Assembly (NCBI GenBank): GCA_944321845.1
Contig: CALUMT010000009.1
Span: forward strand, 1 to 60,025
Direction: 5' to 3'
From: an uncultured Butyricimonas sp.
Lineage (GTDB): Bacteria; Bacteroidota; Bacteroidia; Bacteroidales; Marinifilaceae
Length of the DNA stretch: 60,025 nt
The position numbers and the translations under genes are program-made. Every line of letters starts with the position of its first letter. Positions within the stretch are counted from its first letter, which is position 1. Positions 15,612 through 23,307 of this stretch are shown here, in pieces. The notes beneath the pieces are model-generated. The model did not search any database. It was not told the origin of the DNA and worked only from the letters and a program-made list of their open reading frames with translations.

Positions 15612-16862
15612 ATGGCAATAGTAAAACCATTCAGAGGATTGCGTCCTCCTACCCAAGAGGTTTGTGAAGAGTTGGCTTGTCTGCCTTATGATGTGATGAA
15701 TTCCGAGGAAGCTGCACAAATGGCTGCCGGAAAGCCTCGTTCTTTGTTGCATGTAACCCGTGCCGAGATCGATTGTCCTGCCGGAACGGATATCCATTCT
15801 GAGACAGTGTATAACAAGAGCGTTGAGAACTTTAAGATGTTCCAAGATAAGGGATGGTTGGTACAGGATGAACAACCGAAATTCTATATCTACGCTCAGA
15901 CGATGGAGGGAAGAACTCAATACGGAATCGTGGGATGTGCCGCTTGTGAGGATTACATGAACGGTATTATCAAGAAGCACGAGTTGACCCGTCCTGACAA
16001 GGAAGAGGACCGTATGGTGTTGACCCGCTACGTGAAGGCTAACTTGGAGCCGGTATTCTTCGCTTACAAGGCTGTGCCGGAAATTGATGCTATCGTTGAA
16101 AATATTGTGAAGAACCAGAAGGCTGATTACGATTTCGTGGCAGAGGATGGCTTCGGTCATCATTTCTGGGCTATCAATTGCCCGGAAACGAACAAACGCC
16201 TGGAAGAATTGTTCGCTACAAAGGTTCCTTACACTTATGTTGCCGATGGTCACCACAGAACGGCTGCTGCTGCTCGTATCGGTGCTGAGTTCAAGTCCAA
16301 AAACCCGAATCACAATGGTACGGAAGAGTACAACTTCTTCATGGCTGTTCACTTCCCCGATCATCAGTTGAAAATTATTGACTACAACCGTGTAGTTAAA
16401 GATTTGAACGGTTTGACGGAAGAGCAATTGTTGGCTAAATTGGCTGAGCATTTCACCGTTGAAGATATGGGTACAGAGATTTATCATCCGGCTAAATTGC
16501 ATGAATTCAGCATGTACTTGGGTGGTAAATGGTACAGATTGACCGCTAAGCCGGGAAGCTATGATGACAATGACCCGATTGGTGTGTTGGATGTAACTAT
16601 CCTTTCAAATCATGTTTTGGCAGACATCCTGGATATTCAGGATTTACGTACTTCCAAGCGCATTGATTTCGTGGGAGGTATCCGTGGTTTAGGCGAGTTG
16701 AAACGCCGCGTGGATAATGGAGAAATGAAAGTGGCTTTTGCTTTGTATCCAGTTTCTATGCAGCAATTAATAAATATCGCTGATACGGGTAATATCATGC
16801 CCCCGAAGACGACTTGGTTCGAGCCTAAACTTCGTTCCGGTATGGTTATTCATAAGATTTGA
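15612..16862 (+). CDS. DUF1015 family protein of the serine operon
   Basis: 416 residues, soluble. It starts 15 nt after serA and shares its operon. DUF1015 markers: IVKPFRGLRPP at the start, PYDVMNSEEA (about 27-36), VTRAEID, the YVADGHHRTAAAARIG segment (about 210-225) which looks like a nucleotide- or phosphate-binding site, and RIDFVGGIRG near the C-terminus. Its biochemical role is not established; constant association with serC-serA in Bacteroidota suggests a part in serine metabolism (inference). Ends at a terminator shared with the convergent exporter operon. Confidence 0.9.
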   Translation: MAIVKPFRGLRPPTQEVCEELACLPYDVMNSEEAAQMAAGKPRSLLHVTRAEIDCPAGTDIHSETVYNKSVENFKMFQDKGWLVQDEQPKFYIYAQTMEGRTQYGIVGCAACEDYMNGIIKKHELTRPDKEEDRMVLTRYVKANLEPVFFAYKAVPEIDAIVENIVKNQKADYDFVAEDGFGHHFWAINCPETNKRLEELFATKVPYTYVADGHHRTAAAARIGAEFKSKNPNHNGTEEYNFFMAVHFPDHQLKIIDYNRVVKDLNGLTEEQLLAKLAEHFTVEDMGTEIYHPAKLHEFSMYLGGKWYRLTAKPGSYDDNDPIGVLDVTILSNHVLADILDIQDLRTSKRIDFVGGIRGLGELKRRVDNGEMKVAFALYPVSMQQLINIADTGNIMPPKTTWFEPKLRSGMVIHKI

Positions 16863-16880
16863 TGAACAATTTATCACAAT

Positions 16881-16908
16881 AAAAGGCAGTCGAGAGACTG
16901 CCTTTTTT
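16881..16908. terminator. Terminator shared by the serine operon and the NatAB-like operon
   Basis: GGCAGTC (16885-16891) / GACTGCC (16896-16902), T-run on the plus side and A-run on the other. Confidence 0.85.
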
Positions 16909-16909
16909 A

Positions 16910-18247
16910 TTATCCTTTATATTTTAGCCATTTGTAAAGTTCTTTCCAGGTGACTTTCTTCCCGTACATGAGGATACCTACACGATAAATCTTGCCCGAT
17001 AGCCATGTGAAAAATAGGAAAGCGAGGACAAGCAAAACCATGGATAGGATAATCTCCCACGTGGGAATTCCGAAAGGTATGCGTGTCAGCATAACGACCG
17101 GGGAAGTGAACGGGATAAGCGAGCTCCAGAAAACAAGGGACGATTCCGGGTTTTTCATGGCGGATATTCCGATATACAGAGAAACAATGAGTATAATCGA
17201 TAGTGGCGTCATAAATTGTTGCGTGTCCGTTTCGCTGTCCACGGCGGCCCCAATGGCGGCAAATAAGGAGGCGTATAAGAGGTATCCCCCGATGAAATAG
17301 AATAAAAAGGCACCCATAAATTCCAGAATGAAGGATGGTTCTATTGTTTTTACCACGTATTGTACGATCGCCAATTGTTCCGGTTGCATGTTTATTCCTT
17401 GTACGGGAGTTAAATCGGTGGCTCCCCTTAGGGCGGCAAGGTCGACACCGGGTAGAAGTACAAGCTTGGACACCGTGATAATAATGGCTCCAACACCGAT
17501 CCATATCAGGAACTGCAATAGGCCGACAGCTGCGACACCGATGATCTTGCCCAGTAGGAACTGGAATGGCTTCACGGAGGAAACCAGAACCTCTATAATG
17601 CGGTTTGTTTTTTCTTCTACGACACCTTTCATGACTTGCGAGGAGTACATGAAAATGAAAATGTATATAATTAATCCCCCGACGAGTCCGAAAAGCGAGG
17701 TGATTTCAGAAGAGCTTTCCTTGGAATCTCCGGACTCCGAAACAACAAGGGTACGCACGAGTACGGGAGTTCGGGTAGCCCGTAATTTCTTGTCCAGATC
17801 GGGTATGTTACTTTGGGCGATGATGTCGGAACGCTTTTTCTCTTCCACTTGTCGTTGTACTTGGATAGTAATCTCGTTTTTCAATTCCAGGGGAATCGGG
17901 GCAAGTGAGTACATGTATACTTCGGCATGCTGCATCACGGACTGAGGAATCCTGGTAATTGCATAATAATTGTGTTCCTTGAGAAAAGTGGCGTATTCCG
18001 ATTCGTTTACATCTTGCTCAAGATACACGAAGTTAGTATTGTTAATCTGTTCAATAGGTTTTTCTAGTGTAGATTCATTAATTACCGCAATGGTTCTTTT
18101 CTGGTTATCTTCCTTGAAGAGCATCCACATCAGAAAAAGATAAAAGATTGCGAACAGTATCGGGACAAAAATCGTGACGATAAGGAAGCTTTTTTTACGA
18201 ACTCGTGTGGTAAACTCTCTACTGATGATAATAGAAATCTTGTTCAT
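16910..18247 (-). CDS. ABC-2 type exporter permease (NatB-like)
   Basis: 445 residues. The first membrane helix is at about residues 20-45 (KKSFLIVTIFVPILFAIF). An extracytoplasmic domain extends to about 185, and five C-terminal helices include the QVMKGVVEEKTNRIIEVLVSSVKPFQFLLGKI loop typical of NatB/ABC-2 permeases. Partner of the ATPase encoded 26 nt upstream. Family members export sodium, drugs or lipids; the substrate cannot be read here. Confidence 0.88.
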   Translation of the reverse strand: MNKISIIISREFTTRVRKKSFLIVTIFVPILFAIFYLFLMWMLFKEDNQKRTIAVINESTLEKPIEQINNTNFVYLEQDVNESEYATFLKEHNYYAITRIPQSVMQHAEVYMYSLAPIPLELKNEITIQVQRQVEEKKRSDIIAQSNIPDLDKKLRATRTPVLVRTLVVSESGDSKESSSEITSLFGLVGGLIIYIFIFMYSSQVMKGVVEEKTNRIIEVLVSSVKPFQFLLGKIIGVAAVGLLQFLIWIGVGAIIITVSKLVLLPGVDLAALRGATDLTPVQGINMQPEQLAIVQYVVKTIEPSFILEFMGAFLFYFIGGYLLYASLFAAIGAAVDSETDTQQFMTPLSIILIVSLYIGISAMKNPESSLVFWSSLIPFTSPVVMLTRIPFGIPTWEIILSMVLLVLAFLFFTWLSGKIYRVGILMYGKKVTWKELYKWLKYKG

Positions 18248-18273
18248 GGAGATTCGTTTTATATGATGTGAAA

Positions 18274-19191
18274 TTATTGTTCTTGCACAAGCCGGATGAA
18301 GATATCATTCATACTGGGTATGATCTTTTGGTAAGAAATGATGTCAACCGCTGGCATAATCCTGGATAATAATGTATTGGCCGGACAATAGTTCGTTTGT
18401 TGCAGGATAATGTCGTGTCTGTTATCCTCGATGCGTTGGGATAATATCTTGAATTCATCCCCGATAAATTCTTCAGCCTTGAATTGCGGGTTGTAGCGGC
18501 AACTCAATTGGTAGGTATTGTTGGCATATTTCTCCCGGATTTGATTAATCGGGCCTTCGATGATTTTGTGGGATTTGTTAATCAGGGCGATATGGCTACA
18601 GATTTCTTCCACGGAGCTCATATTGTGCGTGGAAAAGATAATCGTGGTTCCTTTCTGGCGCAATTCCCAGATTTCACGTTTCAGCAATTCCACGTTGATC
18701 GGGTCGAAACCGCTGAACGGTTCGTCAAAAATGAGCAATTCGGGTTCGTGCAATACTGTCGTGATGAACTGTACCTTTTGGGCCATTCCTTTGGATAATT
18801 CTTCCACCTTACGATTCCACCATGAGCTGATCTCGAACTTCTCGAACCACATTTTCAATCGGGCGACGGCATCCTGTTTGCTTAGGCCTTTTAGGCGGGC
18901 AAGGTACACGGCCTGTTCCCCGACTTTCATCTTCTTGTACAGTCCCCGTTCCTCGGGCAAATAGCCGATACGGTTCACGTCTGCCCGTTGAAGCGGTCTG
19001 CTGTGGAAGATCAATTCCCCTGAATCCGGGGCGGTAATCTGGTTAATGATTCGGATAAGGGAGGTCTTTCCTGCCCCGTTAGGTCCCAGTAGGCCGTAAA
19101 TAGATCCTTCCGGGATTTCGATGGATACATCATCTAAAGCTGTATGATTGGCGTATCTCTTGACAATATGCAACGCTTTAAAGAAACTCAT
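18274..19191 (-). CDS. ABC transporter ATP-binding protein (NatA-like)
   Basis: 305 residues. Walker A LLGPNGAGKTSLIRI (about 34-48), signature ELSKGMAQKVQFI, Walker B LLIFDEPFSGFDPIN and switch His in IFSTHNMSSVEEI. The C-terminal ~80 residues form the extra domain typical of ABC-2 exporter ATPases. It starts only 15 nt after the hairpin of the biotin carrier terminator, leaving almost no room for a dedicated promoter; expression may rely on readthrough or on a promoter inside the carrier gene. Confidence 0.9.
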   Translation of the reverse strand: MSFFKALHIVKRYANHTALDDVSIEIPEGSIYGLLGPNGAGKTSLIRIINQITAPDSGELIFHSRPLQRADVNRIGYLPEERGLYKKMKVGEQAVYLARLKGLSKQDAVARLKMWFEKFEISSWWNRKVEELSKGMAQKVQFITTVLHEPELLIFDEPFSGFDPINVELLKREIWELRQKGTTIIFSTHNMSSVEEICSHIALINKSHKIIEGPINQIREKYANNTYQLSCRYNPQFKAEEFIGDEFKILSQRIEDNRHDIILQQTNYCPANTLLSRIMPAVDIISYQKIIPSMNDIFIRLVQEQ

Positions 19192-19206
19192 AGGTCGTGT
19201 TGGTGG

Positions 19207-19235
19207 AAAAAAGCAGCCTCATTCGAGGCTGCTTT
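19207..19235 (-). terminator. Terminator after the biotin carrier gene
   Basis: On the minus strand AAAGCAGCCTC / GAGGCTGCTTT (19225-19235 with 19210-19220) followed by a T-run. Confidence 0.85.
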
Positions 19236-19238
19236 ATG

Positions 19239-19553
19239 TTATTCGATCTCAAACATGATCGCATCTTTCGGAAGCTTGTCTCCCTTGTTCATGTGAATCT
19301 TCTTCACTATACCCGTGATGGGAGCTAAAATTTTATTATGCATTTTCATGGCTTCCAGGAGGCATAATAAATCTCCTTTTTTCACTTCCTGTCCCTCCTT
19401 GACATGAATGTCGAGAATAGAACCAGGAATATGCGTGGTGACAATTCCCGGGGTTGGAGCCTGCCATTTTTTTCTATTGATAAATTTTTGTGTGAATTGG
19501 GTCTTGTAAACCGCCCCGTCAATTTCCAATTTATCGTATTTAATCTCGCTCAT
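19239..19553 (-). CDS. Biotin carboxyl carrier protein of an acyl-CoA carboxylase/decarboxylase
   Basis: 104 residues. The biotinyl domain (about 35-104) has the biotin-accepting Lys in EAMKMHNKI, preceded by the Pro/Gly turn PTPGIVTTHIPGSILDIHV and followed by the mirror half with KIHMNKGDKLP. The N-terminal ~34 residues are charged, without the long Pro/Ala linker seen in decarboxylase carriers. It is encoded 19 nt after the carboxyltransferase gene. It carries CO2 as carboxybiotin between partner subunits; the biotin carboxylase or decarboxylase membrane subunit is not in the window. Confidence 0.92.
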   Translation of the reverse strand: MSEIKYDKLEIDGAVYKTQFTQKFINRKKWQAPTPGIVTTHIPGSILDIHVKEGQEVKKGDLLCLLEAMKMHNKILAPITGIVKKIHMNKGDKLPKDAIMFEIE

Positions 19554-19572
19554 TTCACGTTTGTTTTTAAGT

Positions 19573-21117
19573 TTAAAATGGAGGAATCCCGTGTTTCTTG
19601 CAAGGAGTTAGAACTGACTTGTTGGCAGACACTTCAATAGCGTGTTTCAACAACTTGCGAGTTTCGCTCGGTTCGATAACCGAATCGATATAACCCTTGG
19701 AAGCGGCAACATACGGGTTCGCGAATCTTTCGCGGTATTCAGCCACTTTAATCTTACGCATTTCGGCAGGATTTTCCGCGTTCATGATTTCCTTGCGGAA
19801 AATGATGTTGGCGGCACCTTCCGGTCCCATAACGGCAATCTCGGCGGTCGGCCAAGCGAACATGAAGTCTGCTTTCAGGTGACGGGAGTTCATGGCGATG
19901 TATCCTCCACCGTAAGCCTTACGCAGGATAACGGTAACTTTGGGCACGGTAGCCTCGCTGTAAGCGTACAATACTTTTGCCCCGTGGCGGATAACACCCA
20001 TGTGTTCCTGTTCAACACCCGGCAAATATCCCGGCATATCCTCGAAGGTTACGATAGGAATATTGAAGGCATCGCAGAAACGGATGAAACGTCCGGCCTT
20101 GTCGGAAGAGTCGCAATCCAAAACTCCGGCCAATACAGACGGTTGATTAGCCACGAAACCGATCGTTTCCCCGTCGATACGTCCGAACCCGATAACGATA
20201 TTCTTGGCAAATTCCTGTTGGATTTCCAGGAAGTCGGAATCATCGGCCACGGAACGGATAATATCACGTACGTCATAAGGCTGTGTCGGGTCGGAAGGAA
20301 GAATCTTCTCAATATTGTATTCCGGACGCGGCGGTTTGGACGGGAACGGTTTGGCTTTAGCCTGGTTGCTCCAGGGAATGAAGGTCAACAATTTCTTAAT
20401 CTGCTCGAAACACTCGTGCTCCGTGTGCGCGAAGAAGTGTGCGTTTCCGCTGATTTCAGCGTGAACTTTTGCACCTCCCAATTCCTCCATGCTGACTTCC
20501 TCCCCGAGAACGGTCTTCACCACTTCCGGACCGGTAATGAACATCTTGGAAATATTATCTACCACGAAAACGAAGTCTGTCAATGCCGGAGAATAAACAG
20601 CTCCTCCCGCGCAAGGACCAAGGATAACTGAAAGTTGAGGAATAACACCTGATGCTTGCGTGTTGCGGAAGAAGATCTCACCGTAACCGGCCAACGAGTC
20701 AACTCCTTCTTGGATACGGGCACCACCCGAGTCGTTGATACCGATCAACGGCATACGCATTTTCAAGGCATGATCCATGATTTTGGTAATCTTGCGGGCG
20801 TGCATTAATCCTAATGAACCACCGGCAACGGTGAAATCCTGGGCATAAATACACACGGGTTCCCCGTAAATAGTTCCGGTACCGATGATAACACCGTCTC
20901 CGTGGAGAACCTTCTTATCCATATCAAAATCTTTTGCCTGATGCTCTACGAACATGTCGTACTCATGGAAAGAGTCTTTGTCAAGGATTGCCTCGATACG
21001 CTCCCGGGCAGTCAATTTTCCCATGGCTGCCTGCTTCTTAATAGCCTCTTCACCACCTCCTTGGAGGACAATCTCTTTTCTCTTTCTTAAATCAAGAACA
21101 TTTCTTTTAAGTGACAT
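19573..21117 (-). CDS. Acyl-CoA carboxylase/methylmalonyl-CoA decarboxylase carboxyltransferase subunit
   Basis: 514 residues, with the two crotonase-like halves of the PccB/MmdA family. Oxyanion-hole segments GINDSGGARIQEGVDSLAGYGEIF and GPCAGGAVYSPALTDF lie in the first half; VTFEDMPGYLPGVEQEHMGVIRHGAKVLYAYSEATVPKVTVILRKAYGGGYIAMNSR and AWPTAEIAVMGPEGAANIIF in the second. It transfers carboxyl between carboxybiotin and propionyl-CoA/methylmalonyl-CoA, a key step of propionate metabolism in Bacteroidota. Direction (carboxylase versus Na+-linked decarboxylase) cannot be decided without the other subunits. Promoter at 21147-21154; divergent from the ECF sigma gene. Confidence 0.93.
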   Translation of the reverse strand: MSLKRNVLDLRKRKEIVLQGGGEEAIKKQAAMGKLTARERIEAILDKDSFHEYDMFVEHQAKDFDMDKKVLHGDGVIIGTGTIYGEPVCIYAQDFTVAGGSLGLMHARKITKIMDHALKMRMPLIGINDSGGARIQEGVDSLAGYGEIFFRNTQASGVIPQLSVILGPCAGGAVYSPALTDFVFVVDNISKMFITGPEVVKTVLGEEVSMEELGGAKVHAEISGNAHFFAHTEHECFEQIKKLLTFIPWSNQAKAKPFPSKPPRPEYNIEKILPSDPTQPYDVRDIIRSVADDSDFLEIQQEFAKNIVIGFGRIDGETIGFVANQPSVLAGVLDCDSSDKAGRFIRFCDAFNIPIVTFEDMPGYLPGVEQEHMGVIRHGAKVLYAYSEATVPKVTVILRKAYGGGYIAMNSRHLKADFMFAWPTAEIAVMGPEGAANIIFRKEIMNAENPAEMRKIKVAEYRERFANPYVAASKGYIDSVIEPSETRKLLKHAIEVSANKSVLTPCKKHGIPPF

Positions 21118-21146
21118 AGGTATTAGTTTTGTTAATTAACAAGTCA

Positions 21147-21154
21147 CAAAGGTA
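21147..21154 (-). promoter_or_regulatory. -7 box of the acyl-CoA carboxylase operon
   Basis: TACCTTTG on the minus strand, 30 nt before the ATG. Confidence 0.55.
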
Positions 21155-21199
21155 CAGAAAAAAACGAAGAAATGAAAACCACTTGTTATGTTTAATTCA

Positions 21200-21207
21200 T
21201 ATCTTTG
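21200..21207 (+). promoter_or_regulatory. -7 box of the ECF sigma gene
   Basis: TATCTTTG, 24 nt before the ATG at 21231; it lies inside the longer reading frame from 21129 and so favours the later start. Confidence 0.55.
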
Positions 21208-21230
21208 TAACCGAAGACAAAATAAGATGC

Positions 21231-21782
21231 ATGCAAATCGCGGATGAGGAGATATTGGCGGCCTTTTCTGAAGATGTCAACAAGGGAGGAAAATTGTTGT
21301 TCCAGCGCTATTACAAGCCGCTGGTGGTATTCTCCAGTTCCTTGTTGGACGATTGTGCCTACCTGGAAGATATGGTGCAGGATGTCTTCTACCATTTTAT
21401 CCGGGGAAAGATTTACCAGCGGGTATCTCCCAAGGCATTGGGTACGTTCTTGTTCCGTTCCGTCAAGAATGCCTGCATGAACAAAATGCGGGATAGCCGG
21501 GAATACTCTCGGGCGGAATTACTGACCCTGGAAGTGGCCGAGGAGGAGGCCATGACGGTCTCTCCCGAATTGATGCAGGCCATCCATGCTGCCATTGAGG
21601 CTCTGCCGGAAAAGACCCGTGCCGTGATTCATGCCGTTGTCATCGAGGGAAAGAAATACCGGGAAGCGGCCGATCAGCTGGGGGTTTCCATCAATACCGT
21701 GAAAACCTTGTTGAGTCACGGGCTAAAGCAATTACGTCAACAATTCCCCGATCCGTTGATATTCTTTTTTATATTGACATAA
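21231..21782 (+). CDS. ECF-type RNA polymerase sigma factor, orphan
   Basis: 183 residues from the ATG at 21231; a frame from 21129 exists but overlaps the probable promoter. Region 2: LLFQRYYKPLVVFSSSLL, then DDCAYLEDMVQDVFYHF, giving the -10 recognition helix. Region 4: LPEKTRAVIHAVVIEGKKYREAADQLGVSINTVKTLLSHGLKQLRQ, a full helix-turn-helix. Most Bacteroidota ECF genes are followed by a FecR-like anti-sigma and a SusC/D pair; here the next gene is convergent and unrelated, so no partner is encoded nearby. Its regulon is unknown. It is divergent from the carboxylase operon, with promoters only about 45 bp apart. Confidence 0.9.
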   Translation: MQIADEEILAAFSEDVNKGGKLLFQRYYKPLVVFSSSLLDDCAYLEDMVQDVFYHFIRGKIYQRVSPKALGTFLFRSVKNACMNKMRDSREYSRAELLTLEVAEEEAMTVSPELMQAIHAAIEALPEKTRAVIHAVVIEGKKYREAADQLGVSINTVKTLLSHGLKQLRQQFPDPLIFFFILT

Positions 21783-21807
21783 GTTCAACAGGAAAGATGT
21801 CGATAGT

Positions 21808-22179
21808 TCAAGCGATTTTCCGTATCTCTTTTTCTTTCCATTCCCGGAAACGCTCGCATTGCTGGCAGACGTCATAGCCTAGTAAAGTCCCGATAATGAA
21901 ATCTTCCTCGGGCGATAGGCAATTTAAAGGGCGATTGACGATAATTCGAACGACATCCATGCAGGCCTTTTTCCCGAAAAAGAAATTCACGTGCTCGTTG
22001 TTTAATGCTTGTTTCACGTAATCCACCTGTTCCTGTTGCAGGCGCTGTTCCGCGAATAGAGCCTCCCGTTCGGGGAGCGTGCATAGAGCCATGGCCCGGA
22101 CTCCTTTCTGTAACTCGTAGATGTGATGCAGGAAGATTCTTAGATTGCCGGAAAATATTTCATGTTCTTTCATAAGCAT
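21808..22179 (-). CDS. DUF2023 family protein, flavodoxin-associated
   Basis: 123 residues, soluble. DUF2023 hallmarks: IFLHHIYELQKGVRAMALCT (about 13-32), a central VNFFFGKKACMDVVRIIV and LSPEEDFIIGTLLGYDVCQQCERF near the C-terminus, with conserved-looking Cys residues. It lies downstream of the flavodoxin gene; this pairing recurs in Bacteroidota, and an accessory or regulatory role with flavodoxin is inferred. A hairpin with T-run lies between the two genes, which would lower its expression relative to flavodoxin. Function unknown. Confidence 0.85.
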   Translation of the reverse strand: MLMKEHEIFSGNLRIFLHHIYELQKGVRAMALCTLPEREALFAEQRLQQEQVDYVKQALNNEHVNFFFGKKACMDVVRIIVNRPLNCLSPEEDFIIGTLLGYDVCQQCERFREWKEKEIRKIA

Positions 22180-22186
22180 GTTGGTT

Positions 22187-22214
22187 TAAAAAGTGCCGGG
22201 GTTTCCCCCGACAC
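22187..22214 (-). terminator. Hairpin/T-tract between fldA and DUF2023 (partial terminator)
   Basis: On the minus strand GTGTCGGGG / CCCCGGCAC (22206-22214 with 22193-22201, one mismatch) followed by TTTTT. The DUF2023 ATG begins 14 nt later. Confidence 0.65.
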
Positions 22215-22237
22215 GGGTCACAAAAACAAAACTTAAC

Positions 22238-22744
22238 TCAAGATATTTCTTGTTGAATGGTCTTAATCCAGTTGTTCAGTCGTTCGTCCGTCAATTCCGG
22301 TTCGTTCATCTCGTCCACTAGCAGTCCCACGAGCCGTCCGTCGATCTCCGCGGTGGAGGAATCGTAATGATACCCGTCATTGTCGATAAACCCGACAAAC
22401 GTACAGCCGGAGGATTGCAAATCATTGTAGATTGTCCCGAGTGCATCGCAGAAGGAGCCCCCGAACGTGCAGGAATCCCCGCAACCGAACAGGGCTACTT
22501 TTTTCCCGGATAGATTCTTGGCCGCCAGTTTGTCGAGGAAGCCATTCCAGTCGTCTTGCAGATCCCCGACACCCCAGGTGGAGGACCCCAGAATTAAACA
22601 CTTGTAATTATCTACCTCATCCACGTTGGTGTTGCCCACGTTGTGTACATCACTCGTGTCGACGTTTAGCGCTTGTGCGATCTTTTCCGCGATGCCTTCT
22701 GTTGTTCCTGTCGTGGAACCGTAAAATATACCAAATTCTTTCAT
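22238..22744 (-). CDS. fldA: Flavodoxin, long chain
   Basis: 168 residues. FMN phosphate loop YGSTTGTTEGIAEKIA (8-23), the Trp-bearing FMN loop GSSTWGVGDLQDDW (about 53-66), and CGDSCTFGGSFCDALGTIYNDL, where many flavodoxins have a Tyr stacking on the flavin and this one appears to have Phe (alignment by eye). The long-chain insertion is present. It is a low-potential electron carrier that can replace ferredoxin when iron is scarce. Own promoter; followed by DUF2023. Confidence 0.95.
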   Translation of the reverse strand: MKEFGIFYGSTTGTTEGIAEKIAQALNVDTSDVHNVGNTNVDEVDNYKCLILGSSTWGVGDLQDDWNGFLDKLAAKNLSGKKVALFGCGDSCTFGGSFCDALGTIYNDLQSSGCTFVGFIDNDGYHYDSSTAEIDGRLVGLLVDEMNEPELTDERLNNWIKTIQQEIS

Positions 22745-22770
22745 ATCTCTATATTTGAATTAGTGTGTAG

Positions 22771-22778
22771 CAAAAATA
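22771..22778 (-). promoter_or_regulatory. -7 box of fldA
   Basis: TATTTTTG on the minus strand, 27 nt before the ATG. Confidence 0.5.
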
Positions 22779-23248
22779 GGTTGAGACACATTGTCCTGAA
22801 ATCCCCATAAGTAGGTATTCTTTACCGCTTTATCCCCGAATCGGGGGAAAGATTTGTCAATTTTTAAGGAGGGAGGAATCGGATAACAAGGAAACTGATT
22901 CTTGGCTCTGTGGTCAGGTAATGTTATTTCAATAATAAAGGTAGTTGAATCGAACTTGAATCGAATCAACATTGAATTTGGTCCCTGGCAGATAGCTTTC
23001 GTGTACATTTTTTGTGATATGTAATGTGTTATTTATGAGGTGAGTGAAAAATAAATGTGCGGATTTTGAAAAAGTGGAAAAATTATTTATCCATTTAAAG
23101 ATAGTTGGTATCATGAAATAGATATAGATAACAGGAATGTATAGTCTTTAAATAACTGTTATATTTATTTAGAATAGTGTGTGAAACGAAGCGGGAATTT
23201 TATTGGTCGGTGTTTGGTAAAAACGATATGTTCTTGTGAAAAATGTAT
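22779..23248. other. Divergent intergenic region fldA / tamB
   Basis: AT-rich, no supported gene. It holds a palindrome CCCCGAATCGGGG at 22834-22846 and the 11-bp tandem pair at 22945-22966. A frame on the minus strand (22760-23008) overlaps the fldA promoter and shows no family features. Confidence 0.5.
22945..22966. repeat. Tandem 11-bp repeat TTGAATCGAAC / TTGAATCGAAT
   Basis: Two adjacent 11-bp units differing only in the last base, flanked by GTTGA.../...TCAAC that make the block partly palindromic. Confidence 0.6.
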
Positions 23249-23256
23249 TAAATTTG
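23249..23256 (+). promoter_or_regulatory. -7 box of the tamB-tamL operon
   Basis: TAAATTTG, 51 nt before the tamB ATG. Confidence 0.5.
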
Positions 23257-23307
23257 TTTCATGTAAAAAGCATTTTGAGAGGAAAATGAATATCGGGGAA
23301 TAATGGT

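Noticed and set aside
22760-23008. Minus-strand 82-codon frame upstream of fldA
   Set aside because: It spans the fldA promoter zone, lacks an RBS or family features, and ends within the flavodoxin leader.
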